Shown: positions 26,734 to 35,613 of the stretch, in pieces
How the letters are laid out: every line of letters begins with the position of its first letter
How positions within the stretch are numbered: the stretch's first letter is position 1
DNA from: Ornithinibacillus bavariensis
GTDB taxonomy: Bacteria; Bacillota; Bacilli; Bacillales; Amphibacillaceae
Reading direction: 5' to 3'
Assembly (NCBI RefSeq): GCF_050433565.1
Contig: NZ_JBNPWZ010000002.1
Coordinates: forward strand, 372,001 to 436,000
Length of the DNA stretch: 64,000 nucleotides
Notes under the pieces: model-generated
The model's database searches: none
Seen by the model: the letters and a program-made list of their open reading frames with translations, nothing else
Told to the model about the DNA's origin: nothing
Translations under genes and position numbers: made by a program

Positions 26734-26761
26734 AAAAGGATGACTACGTGTCATCCTTTTT
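26734..26761 (+). terminator. Terminator of pepF
   Basis: AAAAGGATGAC pairs with GTCATCCTTTT around a 5-base loop and ends in T5. Confidence 0.88.
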
Positions 26762-26870
26762 CAATTTAGGTAATTGATAATTTCAGAAATTGTGGGCTAG
26801 CTGGAAATTTGGAATATCCCCCTATTTCTGAGATTCCCAATAGATTTATTTAAATTTATCCAAATAAACT

Positions 26871-27050
26871 CTACCGCATTCTCCCACGATATTTATTTCG
26901 ATGCGCGAACAAGAAGATAGTAAAGTAAATACAGAAGAATAATATTGGTAGTGTAAAGTAGAGGGGAATGAGCTTCATTAGCCCGAATAAATTTAATAGA
27001 AAAGCAAAAAACGTTATGATAATAAATAGATAGGGTAATAACTCACGCAT
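26871..27050 (-). CDS. yizD: YizD-like small membrane protein
   Basis: A 59-residue protein with two hydrophobic spans (residues 4-24 and 28-50) and a short basic tail (HRNKYRGRMR). A strong AAGGAGG precedes the ATG by 8 bases. B. subtilis has the small gene yizD at this position, between pepF and yjbH. Function unknown. Confidence 0.75.
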   Translation of the reverse strand: MRELLPYLFIIITFFAFLLNLFGLMKLIPLYFTLPILFFCIYFTIFLFAHRNKYRGRMR

Positions 27051-27151
27051 GGGTCGAGCCTCCTTCTTTAAAGCATAGTAGTCTTTTAAATGTATATGTT
27101 ACAGGAATATGGATTAGAAGTGACAGATTTATGAACTGATGAGCAAAGTCA

Positions 27152-27201
27152 TTGAAAAATTCCTTTTAGCTTGATATATTATATATGTGAGATGAATCAC
27201 A
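27152..27201 (+). promoter_or_regulatory. roxS promoter with Rex/Fnr-type box
   Basis: TTGAAA (27152-27157), 17 bp, TATATT (27175-27180). Immediately downstream is TGTGAGATGAATCACA (27186-27201), a TGTGA-N6-TCACA palindrome overlapping the start of transcription. In B. subtilis, roxS is repressed by the NADH sensor Rex and activated by ResD. The placement here fits a repressor, so Rex is the favoured guess, though the core also matches an Fnr box. Confidence 0.7.
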
Positions 27202-27310
27202 AACAAAACCCCTTTGTTTGATCATGAAACTTTCTCCCATCCCCCTTTGTTTATATACAAAGAAAAGAGAAAATAAGGATATACGCTGCCCCGTATATCC
27301 TGTTTTTTTT
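27187..27310 (+). ncRNA. roxS: RoxS/RsaE regulatory small RNA
   Basis: About 124 nt, trans-acting redox/central-metabolism sRNA conserved in Bacillales. The hallmark order is present: AATCACA, a hairpin of CAAACAAA and TTTGTTTG whose loop carries CCCC (27209-27212), then CTCCCATCCCCCTTTG (27234-27249), whose C-rich motifs pair with Shine-Dalgarno sequences, and a terminator (GGATATACG / CGTATATCC, T8 ending at 27310). Its place beside yjbH is, as I recall, the same as in B. subtilis. 5' end estimated from the promoter. Confidence 0.9.
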
Positions 27311-27348
27311 ATTTGTTTTTAGTTTTTAATCGTGCTTAAAATAATAAA

Positions 27349-27375
27349 GAACCAATGGGAGACTCCCTTGGCTCT
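27349..27375 (-). terminator. Terminator of the yjbK-yjbI-yjbH operon
   Basis: Read on the minus strand: GAGCCAAGGGAG pairs with CTCCCATTGGTTC around a short loop, then a TTTATTATTTT tail. It is separate from the roxS terminator. Confidence 0.7.
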
Positions 27376-27386
27376 ACAATAACATA

Positions 27387-28295
27387 CTAATGATGGCTAT
27401 TTTTTTCCCCAACATACTGCCAAAAGGTACCATGTTTAGCTGGTATTTTTTCAACTAGTTGTTTTAATTGAAGCTTCTTCATTTCTCTTTCGGCTTTTTC
27501 AATAGACCAATTATAAACAACAGATATTTCCTTGGAAGCAACAACCTCATAATGTCGAACGAAGCTTTCAAGTGGCGGATGTTGAGATGGGATTGGTGTG
27601 TGATCTAACATTTCACTTAATACACGTACATAAATATCATAAGGATAGAGTCCAGATATTTTGATTCCTTGCTCCTCAATATTTTTATGAAAGAAAACCA
27701 TCGTAGGCATATAATCTATTTCCATTTCATGGGCTAGTTTAATGTCACATTGTAGTGCTTTTTTTGCTGAGACAGCGTATAAATCAGCTTTAAACTCTTG
27801 TAAATCAAGCTTTACTGCTTTAGCGCACTCCATCAGCACCGACTTATCCGAAATATTTTTCTTTTTTAGAAATAAATACTCTTGTACCTTTCGTAAAAAA
27901 GCTTTGCCATAACGAAGCCCTTGCAATTCCGCTGCTTTTATCGCTAAATAAGCAGTAATTGGAGAGTGAATGGGATTTTCTATCCACAAATCACCATCAC
28001 AGCTCATACCTGTTCTGGAAGCAGTTCTTTCCCAAATCTCTTTTAACTTCTTTGGTCGATCAAAATTTCCATGATTTAGCGGTTTGGATGAGCCGGAAAT
28101 AATGGGGCGTAGTGTAAATAACCTGCCATACTCTATAGAAAGCTTTTTTAAATATGGTTCAAGTGACCAGCATTCAGGACACATAGGATCAATAAATACG
28201 TATATTTCTATCGGTTTTTTTGCTGTAAAACAACTATATTCGGGCGATGTGTTTTCTTTCTGTGAGTTCATTAGCACAGTGCGTTCCCAACTCAC
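27387..28295 (-). CDS. yjbH: YjbH/SpxH, ClpXP adaptor for Spx
   Basis: A 302-residue DsbA/thioredoxin-like adaptor that delivers Spx to ClpXP. Its redox CxxC is visible in DPMCPECWS near residue 37. The start is GTG with AAAGGAG at 7-base spacing. It lies 14 bp after the truncated haemoglobin gene, as in B. subtilis yjbI-yjbH, and 5 kb from its substrate gene spx. Confidence 0.95.
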   Translation of the reverse strand: MSWERTVLMNSQKENTSPEYSCFTAKKPIEIYVFIDPMCPECWSLEPYLKKLSIEYGRLFTLRPIISGSSKPLNHGNFDRPKKLKEIWERTASRTGMSCDGDLWIENPIHSPITAYLAIKAAELQGLRYGKAFLRKVQEYLFLKKKNISDKSVLMECAKAVKLDLQEFKADLYAVSAKKALQCDIKLAHEMEIDYMPTMVFFHKNIEEQGIKISGLYPYDIYVRVLSEMLDHTPIPSQHPPLESFVRHYEVVASKEISVVYNWSIEKAEREMKKLQLKQLVEKIPAKHGTFWQYVGEKNSHH

Positions 28296-28309
28296 ATTGA
28301 TTCTCCTTT

Positions 28310-28690
28310 CTATGGTTCAGGTGTATTCATCATATGATTAGCCGTCATGGTCAATTTTTCAAATATAGCTGTAAGATAAGGTTCTTCGATTTGAGCTTCT
28401 GTCAAAGCTTCGGCCATACATTCTAACCAGGCATCTCTTCTTGATGGTGTAATTTCAAATGGTAAATGTCGACGACGCATCATTGGATGTCCCCGTTCCT
28501 CTGAATAAAGTCTTGGTCCACCAAAAAATTGGGTTAGGAACAGACTTTGTTTTCTTGCTGTCTCTGTTAAATCCTCTGGGAAAATCGGGATCAGTAAGGG
28601 ATGTTTTGCAACACGTTTATAAAAAGCTGTAACTAATTTATCTATTGTTTCAAGTCCACCAATTGCTTCATATATTGTTCCTGGTGTCAT
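28310..28690 (-). CDS. yjbI: Truncated haemoglobin (group II)
   Basis: A 126-residue 2-on-2 haemoglobin, cytosolic. The proximal His75 lies in RRRHLPF; Tyr24 (B10) and Trp88 (G8) are in the places typical of group II. It is likely involved in oxygen or peroxide chemistry. It sits between yjbK and yjbH on the minus strand, probably in one operon. AAGGAG precedes the ATG. Confidence 0.95.
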   Translation of the reverse strand: MTPGTIYEAIGGLETIDKLVTAFYKRVAKHPLLIPIFPEDLTETARKQSLFLTQFFGGPRLYSEERGHPMMRRRHLPFEITPSRRDAWLECMAEALTEAQIEEPYLTAIFEKLTMTANHMMNTPEP

Positions 28691-28771
28691 CGTAATTTAC
28701 TCCTTTAATATTTGTTTACATTTTAGCAACATTAAATATACATGAGCAAATTATCTGATTGGATGAGCAGG

Positions 28772-29341
28772 CTACGGGAGACTCATGAAAAAGCGAGCAA
28801 TCTTATTGGGTGTATCTTTTTTAGTAATATTCCAATCGTTTAATACTTTATTTATTGCCTGTAAACCAGAGTTGTGATTATTTGCTTCAATTTCTAATTC
28901 ATAGTCTTCTTGATTATGATAGAAACTCTGATCTAAGACAAAGATAATCCCATCTTCTTTATACTCTCTCCGAATGGTTGTCAAATTACCAAATGGTTTC
29001 AATTCTTCAACTCTTATTCCTAATTCCAATAGCCGTTTACTTGTGGACAATTTAGCAATAGGATTCCCGTTCATCCACTGCATTGCTTCCATTTGGGTTA
29101 AGTCATCGTGTGTTTCTAATAAACCATCCTGATGTGGCTCCTTTAATGTAAGCTGGTAAGTTCCATTTTTTTCTCGTATCCGCAGTGCTGAATTTTGTTC
29201 CCTTAATTTAAAGTCAATCGTTTCAAAATAATGATTAATTTGTTTTTGCCCATCCTTTGGAAACGGAAGGTGGTTCAACAATTTTAAATACTCTTGTTTG
29301 GTTAAAAGGTTTTTAAATTCAATTTCTATTTCCTGTGTCAT
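28772..29341 (-). CDS. yjbK: CYTH-domain protein (YjbK)
   Basis: A 189-residue CYTH triphosphate-tunnel protein with the signature EIEIEFKNLL at the start, plus alternating basic and acidic strands (LRIREKNG, TLKEP, ELEIE). The family hydrolyses triphosphate compounds; the physiological substrate is unknown. The ATG at 29341 is chosen for CGGAGG at proper spacing. It is divergent from yjbM, as in B. subtilis. Confidence 0.9.
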   Translation of the reverse strand: MTQEIEIEFKNLLTKQEYLKLLNHLPFPKDGQKQINHYFETIDFKLREQNSALRIREKNGTYQLTLKEPHQDGLLETHDDLTQMEAMQWMNGNPIAKLSTSKRLLELGIRVEELKPFGNLTTIRREYKEDGIIFVLDQSFYHNQEDYELEIEANNHNSGLQAINKVLNDWNITKKDTPNKIARFFMSLP

Positions 29342-29466
29342 GGTAACCTCCGACAAAATCGGTAATTATATTGATTATGGCCAATGAATTGGAAATATGC
29401 AAAGAATATCCATTATAATTATGGTAGAATAAGGACGAATCATGTATTTAACTAGGTGGTGTTTTG

Positions 29467-30075
29467 ATGAATTGGGAAGCAATACTTGCGCCATACACAC
29501 AGGTAGTAGAAGAATTAAAGGTAAAATTAAAGGGAATGAGAGCCCAGTTTGAATATGAAGCTAGACATTCGCCAATTGAATTTATTACGGCACGTGTTAA
29601 GCCTGTAAAAAGTATTCTAGAGAAAGCAGAAAAGAGACAGATTCCACTTGATCGAATTGAGACGGATATCCAGGACATAGCTGGTGTTCGTGTTGTTTGT
29701 CAATTTGTAGATGATATTTATACAGTGGTTGATATGCTTAGATCAAGACAAGACTTTACCATTATTGAGGAGAAGGACTATATAGCTAACGAAAAAGAGA
29801 GTGGGTACAGATCTTATCATATGATTATTGAGTATCCCGTCGAAACGATACACGGAAATAAGGTTGTACTTGCGGAAATCCAGATTCGAACATTAGCTAT
29901 GAATTTCTGGGCAACGAATGAACATTCACTAAATTACAAATATAAGGGTAGGATTCCAGCTGAGATTAAAGCTAGGCTACATCTTGCTGCAGAAGCAGCC
30001 TTTATGCTAGATGAGGAAATGTCAAAAATTAAGACTGAAATCCAGGAAGCACAGCGTATCTTTTATCGGAAATAG
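29467..30075 (+). CDS. yjbM: Small alarmone synthetase, GTP pyrophosphokinase (RelQ type)
   Basis: A 202-residue single-domain (p)ppGpp synthetase that transfers pyrophosphate from ATP to GDP/GTP. RelA/SpoT-type synthetase segments are visible: ARVKPVKSILEK, DIQDIAGVRVVCQF, EKESGYRSYHMII and VLAEIQIRT. The regulatory domains of long Rel proteins are absent, as expected for RelQ. It is first in the operon with NAD kinase and an RluA-type enzyme. The ATG at 29467 follows AGGTGG. Confidence 0.95.
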   Translation: MNWEAILAPYTQVVEELKVKLKGMRAQFEYEARHSPIEFITARVKPVKSILEKAEKRQIPLDRIETDIQDIAGVRVVCQFVDDIYTVVDMLRSRQDFTIIEEKDYIANEKESGYRSYHMIIEYPVETIHGNKVVLAEIQIRTLAMNFWATNEHSLNYKYKGRIPAEIKARLHLAAEAAFMLDEEMSKIKTEIQEAQRIFYRK

Positions 30076-30106
30076 AAAACATTGCAGTAATAGGGTGGGG
30101 TAGAAT

Positions 30107-30907
30107 ATGAATTTTAAAATAGTTTCTAAAGGTGACGACAGATCGAATCAAATTAAGTTAAAAATGAAGCAGCATTTAATTGATTTTAATCTAAATTATA
30201 ATAAAGAGGAACCAGATTTAGTTATTTCAGTTGGGGGAGATGGAACATTTCTTGAAGCATTTCATCGGTATCAAAATCGATTGAACCAGACTGCTTTTAT
30301 TGGTATTCATACAGGACACTTAGGCTTTTACGCTGATTATGTACCAGAGGAGCTAGAAAAGTTAGTAATTGAAATAGCTAAAACTCCTTACCAAATCGTA
30401 GAGTACCCTTTACTAGAGGTAATCATTCGTTCTAAAACTGGTAGTCAAGTGGATTCCTTTCTAGCATTAAATGAAGCAACGATAAAAACAACGGAGGGAT
30501 CTGTTGTATTCGATGTCGATATAAAAGGAGAACGGTTTGAGACCTTTAGAGGTGACGGCTTATGTATCTCTACCCCATCTGGGAGCACTGCCTATAATAA
30601 GTCACTTGGTGGGGGGATTATACACCCTTCTCTTGAAGCAATTCAATTAACAGAAATGGCATCCATCAATAATCGAGTGTTCAGAACGATTGGATCACCA
30701 CTTATTCTACCAAAGCATCATACATGCCTATTAAAGCCTTTGGTGGATCGGAGTTTTCTGATTACGATAGACCATATTACACACAACTACACCAATGTAA
30801 AGTCTATTCAATGTCGGGTAGCAAAGGAAAAAATTCGTTTTGCGAGATTTAGACCGTTTCCTTTTTGGAATCGAGTGCGCGACTCATTTATTCAGGACAA
30901 AAGGTGA
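30107..30907 (+). CDS. nadK: NAD kinase
   Basis: Phosphorylates NAD to NADP, cytosolic. 266 residues with the GGDG motif at residues 43-46 (SVGGDGTFLE), then LNEATI and a TPSGSTAYN segment. It follows the (p)ppGpp synthetase by 31 bp and precedes the pseudouridine synthase by 8 bp, so the three are co-transcribed, as in B. subtilis yjbM-yjbN-yjbO. Confidence 0.96.
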   Translation: MNFKIVSKGDDRSNQIKLKMKQHLIDFNLNYNKEEPDLVISVGGDGTFLEAFHRYQNRLNQTAFIGIHTGHLGFYADYVPEELEKLVIEIAKTPYQIVEYPLLEVIIRSKTGSQVDSFLALNEATIKTTEGSVVFDVDIKGERFETFRGDGLCISTPSGSTAYNKSLGGGIIHPSLEAIQLTEMASINNRVFRTIGSPLILPKHHTCLLKPLVDRSFLITIDHITHNYTNVKSIQCRVAKEKIRFARFRPFPFWNRVRDSFIQDKR

Positions 30908-30915
30908 GCGTATTC

Positions 30916-31791
30916 ATGAAATGGACCTTTGAAAAAGAAAATGTAATGATTTTACGTGACTTTTTACGTGAAGAACAGGGCTTCTCTAGACGAATTCTAA
31001 AAAGCATTATATCCGATGGTGGAGAGATATTGGTTAATGGTAAATCTGCTACGTTACGATACAAGCTTAAACATGGTGATAGGATAACAGTTAAGTTTCC
31101 TGATGAAAAGAAAGGGAATCATATGCTCCCAGATGATATTCCCATTCAAATTGTATATGAGGATGACTTTGTACTTGTACTAGACAAACCAGCAGGAATG
31201 GCAACGATTCCGTCATTACATCATCAAACAGGAACCATTGCAAATGCGGTATTATTTCATTATGCAAAGCAGGGACTACCCTATACGGTACATGTTGTTA
31301 CCAGATTGGATCGAGACACTTCTGGTTTATTACTAATTGCTAAGCATCGCTATAGTCACTCTAAATTATCGATTGGACAAAAACAAGGTCGGGTAAAACG
31401 AAAATATATTGCAATTGTGGAAGGAGTTCCAAAACCGACTAAAGGTGTTATTCATGCAAATATTGGGCGGAAAGCTGATTCCATAATCGAAAGAACAGTA
31501 CGCGAGGATGGACAGAGCGCTATTACCAATTATGAAGTTGTTAAAGATGACGGACAATATGCCTTAGTTGCTATTCAACTAGAAACTGGGAGAACACATC
31601 AGATTCGGGTGCACTTCTCGTATATAGGATATCCACTAGCTGGCGATGACCTATACGGTGGAAGCTTGGATAAAATCAATCGTCAAGCATTACATAGTTG
31701 TGAGCTTCAATTTGAACATCCTGAAACAAAAGAATGGCTAGCATTTACTAGTGAAATACCTGACGATATGAAGAAAATCCTTTCCAGTTAA
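30916..31791 (+). CDS. yjbO: RluA/RluD-family pseudouridine synthase (YjbO)
   Basis: A 291-residue RNA pseudouridine synthase. An S4-like N-terminal part (DFLREEQGFSRRILKSI) is followed by the catalytic domain with TRLDRDTSG, where the Asp of RLD is the nucleophile, and ETGRTHQIRVH. The target RNA is not known. ATG at 30916 is chosen because AAAGGTGA lies upstream, overlapping the end of nadK; the frame itself is open earlier. Confidence 0.92.
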   Translation: MKWTFEKENVMILRDFLREEQGFSRRILKSIISDGGEILVNGKSATLRYKLKHGDRITVKFPDEKKGNHMLPDDIPIQIVYEDDFVLVLDKPAGMATIPSLHHQTGTIANAVLFHYAKQGLPYTVHVVTRLDRDTSGLLLIAKHRYSHSKLSIGQKQGRVKRKYIAIVEGVPKPTKGVIHANIGRKADSIIERTVREDGQSAITNYEVVKDDGQYALVAIQLETGRTHQIRVHFSYIGYPLAGDDLYGGSLDKINRQALHSCELQFEHPETKEWLAFTSEIPDDMKKILSS

Positions 31792-31823
31792 AAATTAATT
31801 AATTGGAAAGGATTTAAATTTTT
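31774..31823. terminator. Terminator shared by yjbO and prpE
   Basis: AAAATCCTTTCCAGTTA pairs with AATTGGAAAGGATTT across the convergent gene ends. It overlaps both coding ends. Confidence 0.75.
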
Positions 31824-32541
31824 CCTCGACAAACGGTTGATTCGATGGAACAGAGACAGTAGTTTCTTCAGGTAGCCGAAAAGCGGTAAGCATATTACCG
31901 AATACACATCCTGTATCAATATTAATCGTTTTCCGTACGATTCTTGGCTTTAGAACAGGAGTATGGCCATATACAATCCATGTATCTCCATCATATTTCT
32001 GTGCCCAATCACGACGGATAGGCTTACCTTTTGCATCAAATTCACCAGTTATATCCCCATATAGAACAAAGGTCTTAACCTTGTTATCGTAACGTCCTAT
32101 ATAACGCTTTTTTATTCCTGCATGTGCAACAACAGCATTTACTTCTTTCAATTGTAAATAAAGTGGGGCCTCTTCATATAGCTGGATGAACTGTTGCCGT
32201 ATATTGGACTTCGCTTTCGGATTAAGTTGCTCAAATTCTGCTACGGTTGTTTCAAGTCCATGCTGTTGTTTTACTTTATTACCTAAAAAGAATCGATAAA
32301 GCTTATTACAGTGATTTCCTGGTACATATTTAGCAACCCTCTGAGTTACAACCATTTCATAAACGAGCTGGATAACTTGTAGTGAAGCAGGGCCTCTGTC
32401 AGTTATATCTCCAACAAATACAGGAATTCTTCCATCTGGATGTAAATAAATTCTTTGTTCTTTACGATAGCCTAATTTTTCAAAGAGCATACAAAGTTCT
32501 TCATAACAACCATGCACATCACCTATAACATCAATTTTCAT
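31795..32541 (-). CDS. prpE: PrpE, protein phosphatase / diadenosine tetraphosphatase
   Basis: A 248-residue PPP-family calcineurin-like phosphoesterase. The metal motifs are GDVHG (residues 7-11), GDITDRG and GNHCNK. B. subtilis PrpE hydrolyses Ap4A and dephosphorylates serine/threonine/tyrosine, and affects spore germination. It is convergent with yjbO as in B. subtilis. GAGGAGG precedes the ATG. Confidence 0.93.
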   Translation of the reverse strand: MKIDVIGDVHGCYEELCMLFEKLGYRKEQRIYLHPDGRIPVFVGDITDRGPASLQVIQLVYEMVVTQRVAKYVPGNHCNKLYRFFLGNKVKQQHGLETTVAEFEQLNPKAKSNIRQQFIQLYEEAPLYLQLKEVNAVVAHAGIKKRYIGRYDNKVKTFVLYGDITGEFDAKGKPIRRDWAQKYDGDTWIVYGHTPVLKPRIVRKTINIDTGCVFGNMLTAFRLPEETTVSVPSNQPFVEEKFKSFPIN

Positions 32542-32563
32542 TCCAGTAGCCTCCTCTATATGA

Positions 32564-32595
32564 AAAGCGAGAATAGTATGTGCTATTCTCGCTTA
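32564..32595 (-). terminator. Terminator of the rodA-like gene
   Basis: AAGCGAGAATAG and CTATTCTCGCTT arms around a 6-base loop, overlapping the stop codon. Confidence 0.75.
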
Positions 32596-33762
32596 TTCAA
32601 ACATATATTTCTTCGTTCTAGAATGGATATTGAGTACTAAACCAATTGCAATAAGATACGTTAATGTCGAACTTCCCCCATAGCTTAAGAAAGGTAGTGG
32701 AAGTCCAGTGATTGGTAAAAGCTGAATAGACATTCCGATATTTTGGAAGATTTGATAGGAAAACATGCCGACGATTCCAGTAACAATATAGCTTCCATAG
32801 CTATCGTTACTTTGGATGGCAATATGGATTAGTCGATAAATTAACAAGAAAAATAAGGTAACAACTATACTAGAGCCGATAAAACCGAATTGTTCAGCTA
32901 TAGCGGTGAAAATCATGTCAGTTTGACGTTCGGGAACAGAAACTTGCATTCCTTCAATGCCTTTACCAAAAAGTTGCCCCGAACCGATGGCCATTTTTGC
33001 ACGAAGTAGCTGGAATCCAGAATCTGAATATTGTTCGGGATAAATCCACCCATAAAATCTGCTGGTTACGTGTTTAAAGACGGATTCATTCAGAAAGACA
33101 GCAACAGTATCTGGAAAAATAAAGTAAGCAGCAATGATAATTCCCATTACTCCAAGCCCAACTAATAGAATGAAAAATATTAGACGCCAACGTATACCTG
33201 AGACTAGAATCATTGCTCCAGCTATAGCACATAGAACAAGGAAACCACCTAAATCTGGTTGTACTGCAATTAATGCCATAGGAGGTAGAGCCAATAGAAC
33301 CATTTTAGCAAGTAACCAAAGATCACTCTTAGCCGTTTGTTCCACAACCTTATTATTATGGCTGTACATAACGTGCGCAAAGGCTAATACTAATATAACC
33401 TTCATAAATTCTGCAGGTTGGATTGTACCAAGCAAAGGGAAAGCAATCCAGCTCACAGCATTATTGGCTTCAATAATAATACTTCCTGGAAACCGAAAAA
33501 AGAGCATGAGTAGCATAATCATTCCAATTCCGTAGAATATCCAAGTTAACTGGCGGAAACGATCGTAATCGATTAACATAATGAGGGCAATAATAATGCC
33601 CCCACCAATATACCAAATGATTTGTTTTAAAAGAAAATGCTGCTCTGCTAATTTCGCGGGAAGTGTGGGCTCTACTGTAGCAATTGTAAAAACACTAACA
33701 ACGCCTAAAAGCAATATAATTGAAATTAATGTATAATCAATGTTATTTTTATTAGTATTCAT
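32593..33762 (-). CDS. rodA: FtsW/RodA/SpoVE-family peptidoglycan polymerase
   Basis: A 389-residue SEDS protein with about ten membrane spans. The conserved segments are GTIQPAEFMK, SRFYGWIYPEQYSDSGFQ and FLSYGGSSTLT near the C-terminus. SEDS proteins polymerise lipid II. RodA (elongation) is favoured over FtsW or SpoVE on overall look, but paralogues cannot be separated by eye. The ribosome site is weak (AGAAAG). Confidence 0.8.
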   Translation of the reverse strand: MNTNKNNIDYTLISIILLLGVVSVFTIATVEPTLPAKLAEQHFLLKQIIWYIGGGIIIALIMLIDYDRFRQLTWIFYGIGMIMLLMLFFRFPGSIIIEANNAVSWIAFPLLGTIQPAEFMKVILVLAFAHVMYSHNNKVVEQTAKSDLWLLAKMVLLALPPMALIAVQPDLGGFLVLCAIAGAMILVSGIRWRLIFFILLVGLGVMGIIIAAYFIFPDTVAVFLNESVFKHVTSRFYGWIYPEQYSDSGFQLLRAKMAIGSGQLFGKGIEGMQVSVPERQTDMIFTAIAEQFGFIGSSIVVTLFFLLIYRLIHIAIQSNDSYGSYIVTGIVGMFSYQIFQNIGMSIQLLPITGLPLPFLSYGGSSTLTYLIAIGLVLNIHSRTKKYMFE

Positions 33763-33875
33763 TTTGTATCATTACTTTCTATTTATTCTTATCATATATA
33801 AGTTTACACGATTTCCTGCTTTTTTTTAAGTTTTAAAAGCATTATATTATTATACCATTTAATTCAAATGTTAGC

Positions 33876-33903
33876 TGAACAATTTGTTGGGGTATGGTAT
33901 AAC
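33876..33903 (+). promoter_or_regulatory. Promoter of mgtE
   Basis: TGAACA, 16 bp, TATAAC. It lies inside the upstream open frame, so the real start must be the ATG at 33934. No M-box leader is present: the 5' UTR would be only about 25 nt. Confidence 0.55.
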
Positions 33904-33933
33904 TATTATAGTAAATATGAAGGAGGTTGCGCC

Positions 33934-35295
33934 ATGGAAAATATGGAAGAGCTAAAAGTTGAAAACATAGTAAAAATCAAACAATTTCTCACCGATGAAA
34001 ATCTAGAAGGATTTAGAGAATACTTTTTGGATTTACACCCCTATGATCAGGCAAAATTTTTCATGGAAGTAGAAGCAACCCATCGAATGCGTATTTATAG
34101 CTATCTTTCACCTGAAGAAGTTGCTGGGATTATGGAGCATATCGAATTAGAAGACGCACAAATCTTCTTTTCTGAAATGGATCCACGATTTGCATCGATG
34201 ATTTTTGCTGAAATGGCCACAGATGATGCCGTAGATATTTTGAATGAGATGGAGAAAGACAAGGTGGTAAGCTTCTTAACGATTATGGACGTAGAAGAAG
34301 CAGATGAGATTAAGGATTTACTCCATTACGAAGAAAAAACAGCGGGTAGTATTATGACAACGGAGTATATCTCCGTTTATAAAACTCAAACGGTAAAAGA
34401 TACAATGGCTCAATTAAAAAAAGATGGGCCAGATGCAGAAACAATTTATTATTTATATGTCATAGACGATGACAAAAAATTAGTCGGTGTACTGTCTTTA
34501 CGTGACTTAATTATATCAGATGATGAAACGAATATAGAATCCATCATGAATGAGAATGTATTCAATGTGTCGGTTGCAGAAAATCAAGAAGATGTAGCAA
34601 AGATGATGCGTGACTACGACTTTCTAGCGGTACCCGTTGTAGATTTTCAGCGTCATCTAATAGGAATTATTACCGTAGACGATATTTTAGATGTCATTGA
34701 TGAAGAAGCAAGTGAGGATTATTCTAAATTGGCAGGTATCTCTGATGTGGATCGGCCTGATACAAACCCATTCATCGCTGCAAAGAAGCGGTTGCCATGG
34801 TTAATTATATTATTATTTCTAGGAATGTTGACCGCAAGTTTGATAGGGCAATTTGAAGAAACTCTAAGTAAGGTGACAATTCTTTCCATTTTTATTCCAT
34901 TGATAGGCGGAATGGCAGGAAATACAGGAACCCAAGCATTAGCGGTAGCTGTAAGAGGTCTTGCGACAGGGGAGTATGAGGAAGATGGTAAATTAAAGTT
35001 AATTCTTCGTGAAGCAGGTACCGGCTTAATTACAGGAACAGTTTGTGGCATTATTATCGCTATCGTGATTTTCCTCTGGCAACATAACCTGTACCTAGGC
35101 TTACTAGTTGGCCTATCTATTATGACTACCTTAGTTATCGCGACCTTAGCTGGTTCCTTAATTCCACTTGTTATGTATCGGATGAAAATTGATCCAGCAG
35201 TAGCATCAGGACCATTCATTACAACAATTAATGATATTATTTCTGTATTAATATATTTTGGTTTAGCAACTACCTTTATGAATTTGTTATTGTAG
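33934..35295 (+). CDS. mgtE: Magnesium transporter MgtE
   Basis: A 453-residue Mg2+ channel. Order: N-domain (about 20-130), two CBS domains (about 135-260) with EKTAGSIMTTEYISV, then a five-span pore domain in the C-terminal 180 residues. In the family, cytosolic Mg2+ bound between N and CBS domains closes the channel. ATG at 33934 follows AAGGAGG. It is monocistronic with its own terminator. Confidence 0.95.
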   Translation: MENMEELKVENIVKIKQFLTDENLEGFREYFLDLHPYDQAKFFMEVEATHRMRIYSYLSPEEVAGIMEHIELEDAQIFFSEMDPRFASMIFAEMATDDAVDILNEMEKDKVVSFLTIMDVEEADEIKDLLHYEEKTAGSIMTTEYISVYKTQTVKDTMAQLKKDGPDAETIYYLYVIDDDKKLVGVLSLRDLIISDDETNIESIMNENVFNVSVAENQEDVAKMMRDYDFLAVPVVDFQRHLIGIITVDDILDVIDEEASEDYSKLAGISDVDRPDTNPFIAAKKRLPWLIILLFLGMLTASLIGQFEETLSKVTILSIFIPLIGGMAGNTGTQALAVAVRGLATGEYEEDGKLKLILREAGTGLITGTVCGIIIAIVIFLWQHNLYLGLLVGLSIMTTLVIATLAGSLIPLVMYRMKIDPAVASGPFITTINDIISVLIYFGLATTFMNLLL

Positions 35296-35323
35296 TTAGT
35301 AACTATTTTGTATATGAAAAAGG

Positions 35324-35354
35324 AAAGTCCTTCAAAGTGATGAGGGGCTTTTTT
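35324..35354 (+). terminator. Terminator of mgtE
   Basis: AAAGTCCTTCA pairs with TGAGGGGCTTT (G-T pairs included), followed by T-rich sequence. The gap 35355-35548 holds no visible gene. Confidence 0.7.
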
Positions 35355-35550
35355 GTATTTCTTTAGATAAAGATCTAATCCAGAGAATGATATTCATGAA
35401 GCCGGAAAAAATCATCTGTAGTTAAAAACGTAAAAAAATACGGGAGAAAGGCTTGAGGATATCTCTAAGCTAAAATAGAAAAAACAAGATGGCTGCTATT
35501 TACATAAAATTATTCTCTCAGCATCTAAAATGATCTAATAGGCAAATAAC

Positions 35551-35578
35551 ACAATTCATTTTCCTCGTTCATATACTA
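35551..35578 (+). promoter_or_regulatory. Sigma-K-like promoter of the cotO-like gene
   Basis: AC, 17 bp, CATATACTA fits the mother-cell sigma-K consensus (AC-N16/17-CATANNNTA). It lies about 36 bp before the GTG start and excludes the upstream ATG at 35578. Confidence 0.6.
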
Positions 35579-35613
35579 TGTTGATCAATGTTCTAGAGAG
35601 GAGAAAGTATATC

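Noticed and set aside
33763..33933. M-box magnesium riboswitch before mgtE
   Set aside because: The gap is too short and the predicted 5' UTR is only about 25 nt.
34719..35219. 166-codon minus-strand ORF within mgtE
   Set aside because: Antisense to the membrane domain of a clear gene; low-complexity translation and no ribosome site.
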